DNA of 39,701 nucleotides from NCBI GenBank assembly GCA_963717385.1, contig CAVQWE010000025.1, forward strand, positions 1 through 39,701, in the 5' to 3' direction. The first letter of the stretch is position 1, and each line of letters starts with the position of its first letter. The position numbers and the translations under genes are program-made. Below the pieces are notes generated by a model that saw only the letters and a program-made list of their open reading frames with translations, had not been told where the DNA came from and did not search any database. Below are positions 26,066 to 35,128 of this stretch, one piece after another. The stretch comes from Sva-07 sp963717385 (lineage in GTDB: Bacteria > Actinomycetota > Acidimicrobiia > Acidimicrobiales > Ilumatobacteraceae).

Positions 26066-28393
26066 TCAATGAGCCGGCTCGGAGCCGTTGCCGTCGATCA
26101 AACCGGCTTTGCGTGCGAGCTCGACGGCTTCACGGCGCGACGACGTGCCGAGTTTGCGGTAGATGGCCGCTGCGTGTGACTTGACGGTGTTGCGCGACAC
26201 GAAGAGTTCTCCTGCGATGTCGGACAGTCCGAGATTCGTCGGAAGGTAGGCCAGCACTCGTCGTTCGGCCGGGGTGAGTGAGCCTGCACCGTCGATCGAG
26301 ATCGACCAGGTGGCTTCCGCCTGGTGGCGAAGTGTCTCGATGTGGCGGAGTGCGCCGTGAGCATCGCCAGGCTGCAGAGCGAACTGCTCGGCCTCGCGGA
26401 GGAATCGTCGGCCCGCAGGTTGGTCGCCGATCATCAGCGACGTACGCACGAGGATCAGCCGGGCCATCGTGTTGAACCACGGTGCCACGGACCGGAGCCC
26501 CTCGAGATGTCGAGCGGCAATCGCCATCTCGTCAGCGGCGACGTCGGCGCTGCCACACGAGCCTTCGACGAATGCGCTGACGGCGACATCGAGCGCCATC
26601 GTCGGCAGCAGGATGGCGTTGGCCTCCCTGAGTATCGTTTGGGCGCGCCGGCCCCGCTGGAGGGCACCCGCCGAGTCGCCGCTCAGCGCCCTCGCCGTGG
26701 CGGACCCGGCGAGATGGTGGGCGATGAGCAGCGGTGCTCCGATGACTTCGGCATCGAGTACGCCCTGCTCCCAGACCTCGAGGCAGTTCTCGTCGCCGGC
26801 CATGAACATGTGCGCACCGAGCACCAGGATCGAGTTGTTTCGCCACGGTCCCGGCGGTGAGTGTTCGGTGGCTCGCCGTGCCGTTTCGATCTGGATGCTC
26901 ACTGGGTGTACTTCGATTTCCGCCCTGAGCGTTTCTGCGATCATCGAGACCACGTCGTTCTCGTCTCGGTCTTGGCTGTCGGTGCCGACCAGATTCGAGA
27001 GATTGTGGTTCCATTGGCGTGCTCGGGCACCGTCGCCGACGTGAAGTGCGGCCATCGTCGCGAGCGCACTCAACGAGCCGGATCGCAGGATGCGGTCGTT
27101 CGGTAGACGGTCCAGCCACCGGCGAACTGTCGAGTGGGCTCCCATGGGGAAGTACTTGGCAGCGTTGTCGGTGATCAGTTGCTCACAACGGTCGATGTCG
27201 CCCACGGCGGTGGCGTGATCGAGGGCGAGGTCGATGTCGCCGCGGAGCTCCCACCACTGTGCTGCGCTGAGGTGCACCTCGACCCAGCGATCAGGAGCGT
27301 CGTCGCGGAGCTCGCTCTCGAGCCACTCCGCCAGGATCGGATGCATCCGATACCACTGGTCGCGCTGATCGAGCGGCAGCACCAGTTGCACATCGTGCTG
27401 GAGGCGGCGCAACGTCGCAGCCGCCCCGGCCAGACCGAGGACGTCGGAACACATCTCGCCGGTGAACGTTCCGAGACATGCGGCCTCGCGAAGGAACTGG
27501 AGGTCGCGGACTCGCAGCGAACTGGTCCACTCGGCACGCAAGTAGTCGGTGATGAACGCAGCCTGAGCGATCGATTCGAGGTCGTCGGGCGTGCTCCGCG
27601 ACTTGAGTACCAGGCCGGCGAGACGCAATCCGGCAGGCCAGCCCTCGAACTGCCCGATCGCGATCGCGTCGACGTGCCCGGCATCGACACCCAGAGCGAG
27701 GAGCAGTGCTCGCGACTCGTGGTCGTCGAAGGCGAGCGCGGCGACGTCGACGTCGACGACCCCTGGCTCGAGGCGGAATCGGGCGACCGCTTCATCGAGG
27801 TGGTGTGCTCGTCCGCTCAGTACCAGCGTCGAGTGGGGTGGCAGATGTGCAGCGATCGTGTCGAGCACGGCCTCGGTCTCAGGAGCGTCGATCAGGTGGA
27901 GGTCGTCGACGACCATGACGAACGGTTCGCGACATTTTGCAATTGCGGCGCCGATGGCGGGAATCACGTGATCAGCGAACCCCGGCGACCCCGATGGCGC
28001 GACCGGCAGTGCGCCGAACGCGCCGGGATCCACGCTCGAGAGCGCACCGATCAGCGCGTCGGCGAACACTGCCGGGTCGTTGTCGATGGGCTCGGCGTCG
28101 AACCACAGCACGGGTCGGTCTTCGTTGCTCATCCATCGCCCGATGAGGGTGGACTTGCCGTATCCCCCCGGACCGAGCACGCGAACGATCTTGCCGCGGC
28201 CGGTGGCATACAGCTGGTCGAGTTGCGGGCGCTCGATCGTCGCGGCCGGTGCGGCAGGCCGAGCGAACCGGGCCCGATCCCTGACACCCAGTACTTCAGA
28301 GGCCACGGAGCGCCGATCGTCTGCTCCGCCGCAGGTTCGCGCCCATTCGTCAGAACCTACCCGGTGTCGTGACGTTGTTTCGACTGTTCCCAT
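26066..28393 (-). CDS. MalT-like LuxR-family transcriptional regulator (AAA/STAND ATPase, LAL type)
   Basis: About 775 aa from ATG 28391-28393; the frame is open for 142 more codons but these overlap a plus-strand gene, and GTG 28306 is a plausible later start. Walker A GPGGYGKST at ~74-82, Walker B 'VMVVDDLHL', then a winged-helix and a helical repeat region. The C-terminal 65 residues are a LuxR helix-turn-helix: 'LTPAERRVLAYLPTNLGLSD' then 'LFVSRNTVKSHAAAIYRKLG'. Such STAND regulators bind an inducer and ATP, then activate promoters. No sensor or target is evident; neighbours are a DMT transporter and a small hypothetical. Confidence 0.85.
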   Translation of the reverse strand: MGTVETTSRHRVGSDEWARTCGGADDRRSVASEVLGVRDRARFARPAAPAATIERPQLDQLYATGRGKIVRVLGPGGYGKSTLIGRWMSNEDRPVLWFDAEPIDNDPAVFADALIGALSSVDPGAFGALPVAPSGSPGFADHVIPAIGAAIAKCREPFVMVVDDLHLIDAPETEAVLDTIAAHLPPHSTLVLSGRAHHLDEAVARFRLEPGVVDVDVAALAFDDHESRALLLALGVDAGHVDAIAIGQFEGWPAGLRLAGLVLKSRSTPDDLESIAQAAFITDYLRAEWTSSLRVRDLQFLREAACLGTFTGEMCSDVLGLAGAAATLRRLQHDVQLVLPLDQRDQWYRMHPILAEWLESELRDDAPDRWVEVHLSAAQWWELRGDIDLALDHATAVGDIDRCEQLITDNAAKYFPMGAHSTVRRWLDRLPNDRILRSGSLSALATMAALHVGDGARARQWNHNLSNLVGTDSQDRDENDVVSMIAETLRAEIEVHPVSIQIETARRATEHSPPGPWRNNSILVLGAHMFMAGDENCLEVWEQGVLDAEVIGAPLLIAHHLAGSATARALSGDSAGALQRGRRAQTILREANAILLPTMALDVAVSAFVEGSCGSADVAADEMAIAARHLEGLRSVAPWFNTMARLILVRTSLMIGDQPAGRRFLREAEQFALQPGDAHGALRHIETLRHQAEATWSISIDGAGSLTPAERRVLAYLPTNLGLSDIAGELFVSRNTVKSHAAAIYRKLGTSSRREAVELARKAGLIDGNGSEPAH

Positions 28394-28576
28394 CTGCGAC
28401 GGCGTCGCGGCCCCCGAAAGTGCATCGTGCTCCGAAGCGATGGCCTCCGCCCACAGGCAGTGCACAGATTCTGGCCGTTGTCCCCAGACCGGTGCCTCGA
28501 ACCCACAGACACACGCCCGCAATTCACAAGCAATCGGTACTGACGCTCCACAGGGCATGTCGTTCAAGATGGTTCC

Positions 28577-28945
28577 ATGGTCGCCCGAGCCCTTCCCACG
28601 CCACGCCAGCGCCTGCTGCGTCAACGCCAACACGGAGCTGTCCTGGCGCAAAACGACCGCCGTGAGCTGGAACGCTCTGGATGGCGCACCACGCTGGAGT
28701 TCCGCGAGAACAACGTGCGCGGTCGAGACGGCAGGCTCTTGCAGGTCGAGGAGATCTGGCACGCCGAAGCCGAACGTGACACCGGCGACCGAGCCCGCCG
28801 GGGGGCCGATTTCGTCCAAGCGACCGCCGAATCGGTCGATGAGGCATGGTCGAAACTGCGCCGCCAGGCCGAACTCGCCGACATTCGTCTTGCAGATCAG
28901 GCCGCTGTGCGCAGGGCAGACATGGCCGCTGTCCAGGCAAGTTGA
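28577..28945 (+). CDS. Hypothetical 122-aa charged protein
   Basis: Not recognised. The protein is helical and highly charged, with Arg/Glu/Ala-rich second half ('WSKLRRQAELADIRLADQAA'), no TM segment and no Cys. Codon third positions are G/C-rich like the neighbouring genes, which supports real coding. A central 'TTLEFRENNVRGRDGRLL' could be a beta hairpin. No ribosome site is clear. It points towards nrdA and its stop overlaps a TTGACA; the nrdA promoter lies just after it. Confidence 0.55.
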   Translation: MVARALPTPRQRLLRQRQHGAVLAQNDRRELERSGWRTTLEFRENNVRGRDGRLLQVEEIWHAEAERDTGDRARRGADFVQATAESVDEAWSKLRRQAELADIRLADQAAVRRADMAAVQAS

Positions 28946-28964
28946 CAGTTTCTCGACGAGACGG

Positions 28965-28994
28965 TTGACACACCCGTAGTTTCACTGCTGTAAT
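28965..28994 (+). promoter_or_regulatory. Sigma-70-type promoter of nrdAB
   Basis: TTGACA (28965-28970), an 18-base spacer and TGTAAT (28989-28994; five of six match TATAAT). Predicted start near 29001, ahead of the NrdR-like boxes. This is the best promoter match I noticed in the window. Confidence 0.55.
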
Positions 28995-29007
28995 TACGGA
29001 CCCGTCG

Positions 29008-29023
29008 CCACGACATGTGGTGC
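29008..29023 (+). promoter_or_regulatory. NrdR-like box 1
   Basis: CCACGACATGTGGTGC: outer arms CCAC/GTGC around an AT-centred core, same 16-base layout as NrdR boxes. Box 2 begins exactly 32 bases later. Confidence 0.6.
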
Positions 29024-29039
29024 CTCCGGCGGGTGATGA

Positions 29040-29055
29040 CCACGACATCTGGTGG
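29040..29055 (+). promoter_or_regulatory. NrdR-like box 2
   Basis: CCACGACATCTGGTGG: arms CCAC/GTGG are perfect inverted repeats. NrdR boxes usually occur in pairs about three helical turns apart (31-32 bp), as here. Both would lie just downstream of the predicted transcription start, where bound NrdR could block transcription. Confidence 0.62.
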
Positions 29056-29134
29056 TCTGCAGCAACTTCTTGACCAAATCCAGACAATTTCGCAATGCCC
29101 GACGACGACGTACGAATGAGCAGGAGAACCCACG

Positions 29135-31683
29135 GTGACAGTGATCGATGACAACGCCGCAACAACCGAGTCCACGGTAGGTGCCGGCGCTGCGCCGACG
29201 CTGACCGACACGGCCAAGGCGCCGGTCGCCACCGCCACACCGACCGCTGGTGGGATGCGGGTGAAGAAGCGCAGTGGTGCGCTCGAACCCGTCGACGTGA
29301 ACAAGATCGTCAACTCGATTGCGAAGGCGTCCGAGGGCTTGCTCGGCGTCGACCCCATGCCGCGTCGCAACACGCACGATCTCCGCGCTCGCCGACGGCG
29401 CCACCACACGTGAACTCGACGACCTGTCGATCCGCACCGCCGCTGGACTCATCGTCGAAGAGCCCAACTACTCCAAGCTCGCCTCGCGTCTGCTCGCCAT
29501 CGTCGTCGACAAAGAGGTCCGCAACCAGAACATCCCGTGGTTCTCCGAGTCGATCGCCGTCGGCCACGCCGAAGGCCTCGTCTCCGACGAAGTGCTCGCC
29601 TTCGTCAACGCCAACGCGCCGGCGCTCAACGCCGCCATCGACTCCGACCGCGACCGCAGCTTCGAGTTCTTCGGCCTGCGCACCGTGTACGACCGCTACC
29701 TGCTGCGTCACCCGTCGCGCCGTGAGGTCATCGAGACCCCGCAGTACTTCTTCCTGCGTGTCGCCTGCGGTCTGTGCACCGACGTCGACGAAGCCGTGCG
29801 TTTCTACGACCTGATGAGTTCGCTGGCCTACTTGCCGTCGAGCCCCACCCTGTTCAACTCGGGCACCGCTCATTCGCAGATGTCGAGCTGCTACCTGCTC
29901 GACTCGCCAGAAGACAGCCTCGAAGGCATCTACAAGCGCTACACCGACATCGCGAAGCTGTCGAAGTTCGCCGGTGGCATCGGCGTTGCCTGGCACCGGG
30001 TGCGTGCGAAGGGCAGCCTCATCCAGGGCACCAACGGCCTCTCCAACGGCATCGTGCCGTGGCTGCGCACGCTCGACTCGTCGGTTGCCGCGGTCAACCA
30101 GGGCGGTCGCCGCAAGGGTGCCGCCTGCGTGTACCTCGAGTCGTGGCACGCCGACATCGAAGACTTCCTGGAGTTCCGCGACAACACCGGCGATCACGCT
30201 CGCCGCACGCACAACCTCAACATCGCCAACTGGATCCCCGACCTGTTCATGGAGCGAGTCGAGAAGGACTGGCAGTGGAGCCTGTTCGACCCGAAGAAGG
30301 CGCCGCACCTCACCGACCTGTTCGGTGACGACTTCGACCGCGCCTACGTGGCTGCTGAAGAAGCCGGCCTCTACGAGAAGCAGGTCCCGGCCCGCCAGCT
30401 GTACTCGAAGATGATGCGCACCCTCGCGCAGACCGGCAACGGCTGGGTGACGTTCAAGGACGCATCGAACGAGAAGTGCAACCAGACCGGTGAAGCCAAC
30501 GCCGACGGCTCGCCTCGCGTGGTGCACCTGTCGAACCTGTGCACCGAGATCCTCGAAGTCACCGACCAGGACAACACTGCTGTGTGCAACCTCGGTTCGC
30601 TCAACCTCGGCGCCTACGTCGATGCGCAGGGCGAATTCGATTTCGCCAAGCTCGGCGAGGTCGTGCGTCAGGTCGTGCCGCTGCTCGATCGGGTGATCGA
30701 CATCAACTACTACCCGACGTCGGAAGCCGAGTTCTCGAACCACAAGTGGCGTCCGGTCGGCCTCGGGCTGATGGGCCTGCAGGACGTGTTCTTCAAGAAG
30801 GGCTTCGCATTCGACTCAGCCGATGCAAAGGACCTGAGCCGCACGATCAGCGCCCACATCTACTTCCATGCGCTGTGGGCGTCCACCGAACTCGCCGAGG
30901 TCAGTGGCGCACACGAGGCTTACGAGGGCACCCGAGCTGCCAAGGGCGACCTGCAGTTCGACCTGTGGGATGTCGCCAACGGTGGCGTCACCCCGCACCG
31001 CCGAGCTCGACTGGGACGCACTGCGTGCCCGCATCACCGCTCACGGCCTGCGCAACAGCCTGCTGATCGCCATCGCCCCCACCGCCACGATCGCCTCGAT
31101 CGTCGGCTGTTACGAGTGCATCGAGCCGCAGGTGTCGAACCTGTTCAAGCGTGAGACGTTGTCGGGCGAGTTCATGCAGATCAACCGCTACCTGGTGCGC
31201 GAGCTCCAGGCCCGCAACCTGTGGGACGAGCAGATGATCAACGACATCAACCGCGCCGAGGGGTCGGTCCAAGACGTCGACCGCATCCCCGCTGAGCTCA
31301 AGGAAGTGTTCCGCACGGCGTGGGAGATCCCGCAGCGGGCCCTGATCGACATGGCGGCCGAGCACGGCGCCTTCATCGACCAGAGCCAGTCGCTGAACCT
31401 CTTCATGGAGACCCCCACCATCGGCAAGCTCTCCTCGATGTACCTGCACGCCTGGAAGCAGGGCCTCAAGACCGCCTACTACTTGCGGCGCCCGGCGACA
31501 CCGCGGATCAACCAGAGCACCACCTCGGGTTCGAAGCCGGCGCCGACTCCGCCCACCGGCGGTGGTCAGAAGCCCGACGCAATCGCGCCGCTCGTCGACG
31601 AGCCGGCCGAGAAGACCTTCACCGATGAGGAAGCCCTTGCGTGCTCCCTCGAGAACCCCGAATCCTGCGAGGCATGCGACTGA
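29135..31683 (+). CDS. nrdA: Ribonucleoside-diphosphate reductase alpha subunit, class Ia (frame broken twice)
   Basis: GTG 29135 with AGGAG eight bases upstream. Removing one extra base near 29360 and one near 30996 gives ~848 aa. An N-terminal ATP-cone ('MRVKKRSGALEPVDVNKIV') precedes the reductase barrel: 'SSCYLLDS' and 'NLGSLNL' bracket the redox site, 'VVHLSNLCTEI' holds the thiyl-radical Cys, 'GCYECIEPQVSNLF' lies near the radical-transfer tyrosines, and the tail ends in CEAC, the swinging thiol pair. It reduces NDPs to dNDPs with NrdB. The stop overlaps the nrdB start (TGATG), so the two are coupled. Breaks in an essential enzyme argue for sequence error. Confidence 0.92.
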
Positions 31684-32795
31684 TGGCACTCATCGACCCG
31701 ATCACCGACTACGAAACGTCCACAGCTCCCGGTGAGACCCTCGCCGACGAGTTCGAATCGGCGCCCCCGGTCGGCGCTGCCCGTCCGACCAACATCCTCG
31801 ACCCCGGCTACGACCTCACGCTGCGCCCCATGCGGTACCCGCAGTTCTACGAGATGTACCGCGACGCCATCAAGAACACCTGGACCGTCGAAGAGATCGA
31901 CTTCTCCGACGACCTCGTCGACCTCGACCGCAAGCTGATGCCCCGCCCCGAGAAGCACCTCGTGTCGCGCCTGGTGGCGTTCTTCGCCACCGGCGACTCG
32001 ATCGTGTCGAACAACCTGGTGCTCAACTTGTACCAGCACATCAACGCCCCCGAAGAACGCGCATGTACCTGTCACGTCAGCTCTACGAAGAGGCGTTGCA
32101 CGTGCAGTTCTATTTGACGCTGCTCGACAACTACATCCCCGACATGGCCGAGACGCGAAGCCGCGTTCTCTGCGGTCGAGAACATCCCGTCGATCCGCGC
32201 CAAGGCCGAGTTCTGTTTCAAGTGGATCGATTCGATCCAGGGCTTGCAGAAGATCGAGACCCCAGAACAGCGCAAGCAGTTCCTGCTCAACTTGATCTGC
32301 TTTGCCACGTGCATCGAAGGCCTGTTCTTCTTCGCGGCGTTCGCGTACGTCTACTTCCTGCGTTCGAAGGGGTTGTTGAACGGTCTCGCCGACGGCACCA
32401 ACTGGGTGTTCCACGACGAGAGCTGCCACATGAACTTCGCGTTCGAAGTCGTCGACACCGTGCGCAAAGAGCAGCCCGAGTTGTTCGATGCCGACCTCGA
32501 AGCCGACATCCGCACGATGATCAACGAAGCGATCGACGCCGAGCAGTTGTTCGCTGCCGATGTGCTCGGCGAAGGCGTGTAGGGGATGAGCCTGGCCGAC
32601 ACCCGCACCTACCTCGAGTTCGTCGCCGATCAGCGCTTGGGGCAGCTCGGCTACGCCCCCGAGTTCGGGTCCAAGAACCCGTTCAGCTTCATGGAACTGC
32701 AAGACGTGCAGGGCCTGTCGAACTTCTTCGAGCGCACCGTGAGTAGCTACCAGGTCGGCGTCGCCGGCGACGTCAGCTTCGACGACGAGTTCTGA
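31683..32795 (+). CDS. nrdB: Ribonucleoside-diphosphate reductase beta subunit (two indels and one in-frame TAG)
   Basis: ATG 31683 overlaps the nrdA stop and has GAGG ten bases upstream. About 369 aa after correcting two extra bases near 32055 and one near 32153. Metal and radical residues are present: 'YEEALHVQFY' supplies Glu, His and the radical Tyr in the E-x2-H-x3-Y spacing of class Ia R2, 'CIEGLFF' and 'DESCHMNFA' the other carboxylates and His. At 32580-32582 a TAG interrupts 'VLGEGV-TAG-GMSLADTRTYLEF', in the same frame, where relatives have a residue such as Ser or Ala; the following 70 residues are conserved R2 sequence. The C-terminal 'DDEF' fits the NrdA-binding tail. Confidence 0.88.
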
Positions 32796-32824
32796 TCACA
32801 TCCTGGGTCTGACCCCTGTTGTGA

Positions 32825-33976
32825 CTACCGGTACAGGTCGGTGTGTTCGCCGAGGGTGGGGCCGACATCGGTGATGCTGCCGGGGGTGGGCGGAACTTGG
32901 GCACCACGCCGAGCATCGCGGTGTTCGCGGCCGGTGCGAGCCGTTCGGCGCTGCACCATCTCTCGGGCGGCGTAGTGCTCGTCGTCGAGCATGTCGGCCG
33001 CGGTGTACACACGGCCAGCAGGAACGGTGTGTTCGCGCAGTAGCGCCAGCAGTTCGTCCGATCCCAACGTGATCGTCCACTCGGCGATGATGCGCGTCGA
33101 GCTCACGTTCGTGTTCGCCGCGCGGGCGTGAGATCGCGTAACGGTCATCGGCGGCGAGATCCGCCCGATCCATGGCATCGCACAACCGAGCGAAGATGTT
33201 GTCGGCATTCGCCACGCGATCAGTACCTCGGACCCGTCGCTGGTCGGGTACGCATTCGACGGCGCCACACCGGGCAGCGTGCCGCCCGACCGGTTGCGCA
33301 GCACACCGGCGACGTCGAAGTCGACCATCGATGACTCCATCAGCGCTGCGACCGCTTCATAGATCGCGACGTCGACCTCTTGGCCCTTGCCGCTCGAGTT
33401 GCGTTCGTGGAGCGCGGCGAGCGTGCCGATCACTGCGAACATCGCGGCGAGCGAATCGCCGAGGCTGATGCCGGCACGGGCAGGGGGTCGGTCCGGGTCG
33501 CCGGTCGTGTGGCGGATGCCGCCGACTGCCTCGCCGATCGAACCGAAACCTGCTTCGGTCGCCCGTGGCCCGCTCTGGCCGAACCCCGACACGTGAGTGA
33601 CGATGATCGCCGGGTTGCTCGCCGACAGCGTGGCGTAGTCGAGTCCGAACTTTCGCGAGCGCCGGCGGAAGTTCTCGAGCACGACGTCGCATTCACTGGC
33701 GAGGCGCTGGACGAACGCGAGGTCGTCGGGGTTCTTGAGGTCGGCGACGACCGATCGTTTGTTGCGGGCGATGATCGGCCACCACAGGCTCGAATCGTCG
33801 ACGCACACACCCCAGTGGCGCATCGGGTCGCCGCCTTCGGGCGATTCGATCTTGATCACCTCGGCGCCGTCGTCGCCGAACAGTTGGCCCGCGAACGGTC
33901 CTGCGATGAAGTTGCCGAGTTCGAGCACCCGGACACCGAGCAGGGGTCCGGTCCGTGTCCGCACGTCACCGTCCAT
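32825..33976 (-). CDS. CaiB/BaiF family CoA-transferase (several frame breaks)
   Basis: ATG 33974-33976 is best supported; the open frame upstream is non-conserved. About 383 aa. The N-terminal two thirds reads cleanly: 'GVRVLELGNFIAGPFAGQLF', 'GDDGAEVIKIESPEGGDP', 'ARNKRSVVADLKNP', 'LENFRRRSRKFGLDY', the latter typical of class III enzymes, with the catalytic Asp expected in the 'GISLGDSLAAM' region. Downstream the frame jumps near 33214, near 33092, and twice between 32895 and 32925; 'AANADNIFARLCDAM' and 'VPAGRVYTAADM' lie in different frames. Moves CoA between organic acids. Divergent from HMG-CoA lyase with 91 bp between; SUGCT-like use of HMG is an inference. Confidence 0.82.
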   Translation of the reverse strand: MDGDVRTRTGPLLGVRVLELGNFIAGPFAGQLFGDDGAEVIKIESPEGGDPMRHWGVCVDDSSLWWPIIARNKRSVVADLKNPDDLAFVQRLASECDVVLENFRRRSRKFGLDYATLSASNPAIIVTHVSGFGQSGPRATEAGFGSIGEAVGGIRHTTGDPDRPPARAGISLGDSLAAMFAVIGTLAALHERNSSGKGQEVDVAIYEAVAALMESSMVDFDVAGVLRNRSGGTLPGVAPSNAYPTSDGSEVLIAWRMPTTSSLGCAMPWIGRISPPMTVTRSHARAANTNVSSTRIIAEWTITLGSDELLALLREHTVPAGRVYTAADMLDDEHYAAREMVQRRTARTGREHRDARRGAQVPPTPGSITDVGPTLGEHTDLYR

Positions 33977-34067
33977 GAGTTGTCTGTCTACCGAGTCGAC
34001 GGTGTCGTCACGACGAAGGCGAGAGACTGCTCGAGTGAGACGTCGCCGATCGTCTTCCCCCCACCAC

Positions 34068-34947
34068 ATGCTGCGCGACGTGACCCTCCGTGATGGTCTG
34101 CAGGACGAATCAACGATTCCGACCGAGGCAAAGGTGGCGATCTTCGAAGCGCTGCTCGCTGCCGGTGTCCGCGATGCTCGAGTTGACCAGTTTCGTGCGT
34201 CCTGACCGTGTGCCGGCCATGGCCGACGCCGAGGCGCTGTGCGCCGCCACCGCCGTCTCGGGCGCGGCGTCCGACGTGCGGCGCTGGGGGCTCGTGCTCA
34301 ACGCCCGTGGCGCCGAGCGGGCGCTCGCTGCCGGTCTCAGTCACCTGCAGTACGTCGTGTCGGTGAGCGATACCCACAGCCGACACAACGCCGGCATCGG
34401 CACCGATGACGCGATCGACGAATTCGGCGTTTCAGCCCTCGCGGCGCCGATGCCGGCGCGGTGATCGAGATGACGCTGTCGACGGCGTTCGGTTGCCCGT
34501 TCGAACACCACGTCGACCCGCACGGGTCGTCGAGGTCGCTCGCCGAGCCGTCGATGCCGGTGCGTCGATCGGTCTCGCCGACACGATCGGTGTCGCCGTG
34601 CCCACCGAGGTGGCGGTGCTGGTCGGGCTGGTCCATTCGAGCGTCGATGTGCCGATCGGTGTGCACCTGCACGACACACGTGGCCTCGCGATCGCCAACG
34701 CCATTGCGGCGCTCGAACATGAGCGGTCCGGCCTCGACGCCAGTGTCGGCGGACTGGGTGGCTGCCCATTCCCAACACCAGCGGCAATGTCCCGATCGAG
34801 GATCTGGCCCATGCGCTCGGTGAGATGGGTGTTGCCACGGGGATGTCGGTCGATGGCCTCATCGACGCCGCACAGATCGCCTGCGATGCAGTGGGCCGCC
34901 CTGTCGGCAGCCACGTCGGCCTCGCGGCGGCCGGGTTTGCCCCCTGA
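34068..34947 (+). CDS. Hydroxymethylglutaryl-CoA lyase (frame broken about four times)
   Basis: ATG 34068-34070. Joined frames give ~293 aa, normal for the family. 'LRDVTLRDGLQDE' near the N-terminus holds the catalytic Arg-Asp, 'LELTSFVRPDRVPAMADA' the conserved second segment, 'HLHDTRGLAIANA' the metal-binding HxHDT, and 'GLGGCPF' the lyase signature with its catalytic Cys. Frame changes lie near 34176 (one extra base), between 34424 and 34446, near 34521 (one missing) and near 34772 (one missing). It splits HMG-CoA to acetoacetate and acetyl-CoA (leucine breakdown). Some family members cleave related 3-hydroxyacyl-CoAs. Confidence 0.82.
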
Positions 34948-34970
34948 GCCTCCACCCCCATCCCCACCGC

Positions 34971-34990
34971 GAGCGATGAGCGAACCGCAC
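34971..34990 (+). repeat. 20-bp direct repeat, copy 1
   Basis: GAGCGATGAGCGAACCGCAC, repeated exactly 61 bases downstream. A short GCACC-AGCC-GGTGC hairpin follows this copy. Confidence 0.7.
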
Positions 34991-35031
34991 CAGCCGGTGC
35001 GCGTGGCTGATCACTTCGGGCGGGCGTACCG

Positions 35032-35051
35032 GAGCGATGAGCGAACCGCAC
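35032..35051 (+). repeat. 20-bp direct repeat, copy 2
   Basis: Identical to 34971-34990; here it forms the left arm of the long hairpin at 35034-35075. Confidence 0.7.
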
Positions 35052-35075
35052 CCACGGGTGCCCTTCGCTCATCGC
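35034..35075. repeat. Long hairpin (REP-like) between HMG-CoA lyase and ArsA genes
   Basis: Arms GCGATGAGCGAA and TTCGCTCATCGC (12 of 12 pairs), then a CC/CC bulge and an inner GCACCC/GGGTGC stem with a 2-base loop. No T run follows, so an intrinsic terminator is unlikely; a repetitive extragenic palindrome or transcript-stabilising hairpin fits better. The rest of 34948-35128 shows no gene. Confidence 0.6.
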
Positions 35076-35128
35076 CTTCGTGGCGGTACGGTGGGGGCGA
35101 TAACCGAAACGGGTGATCCACCGACTGG

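Noticed and set aside
28394..28819. Longer N-terminus of the LuxR regulator
   Set aside because: Overlaps the plus-strand 122-aa gene and has no family-like sequence before the ATPase domain.
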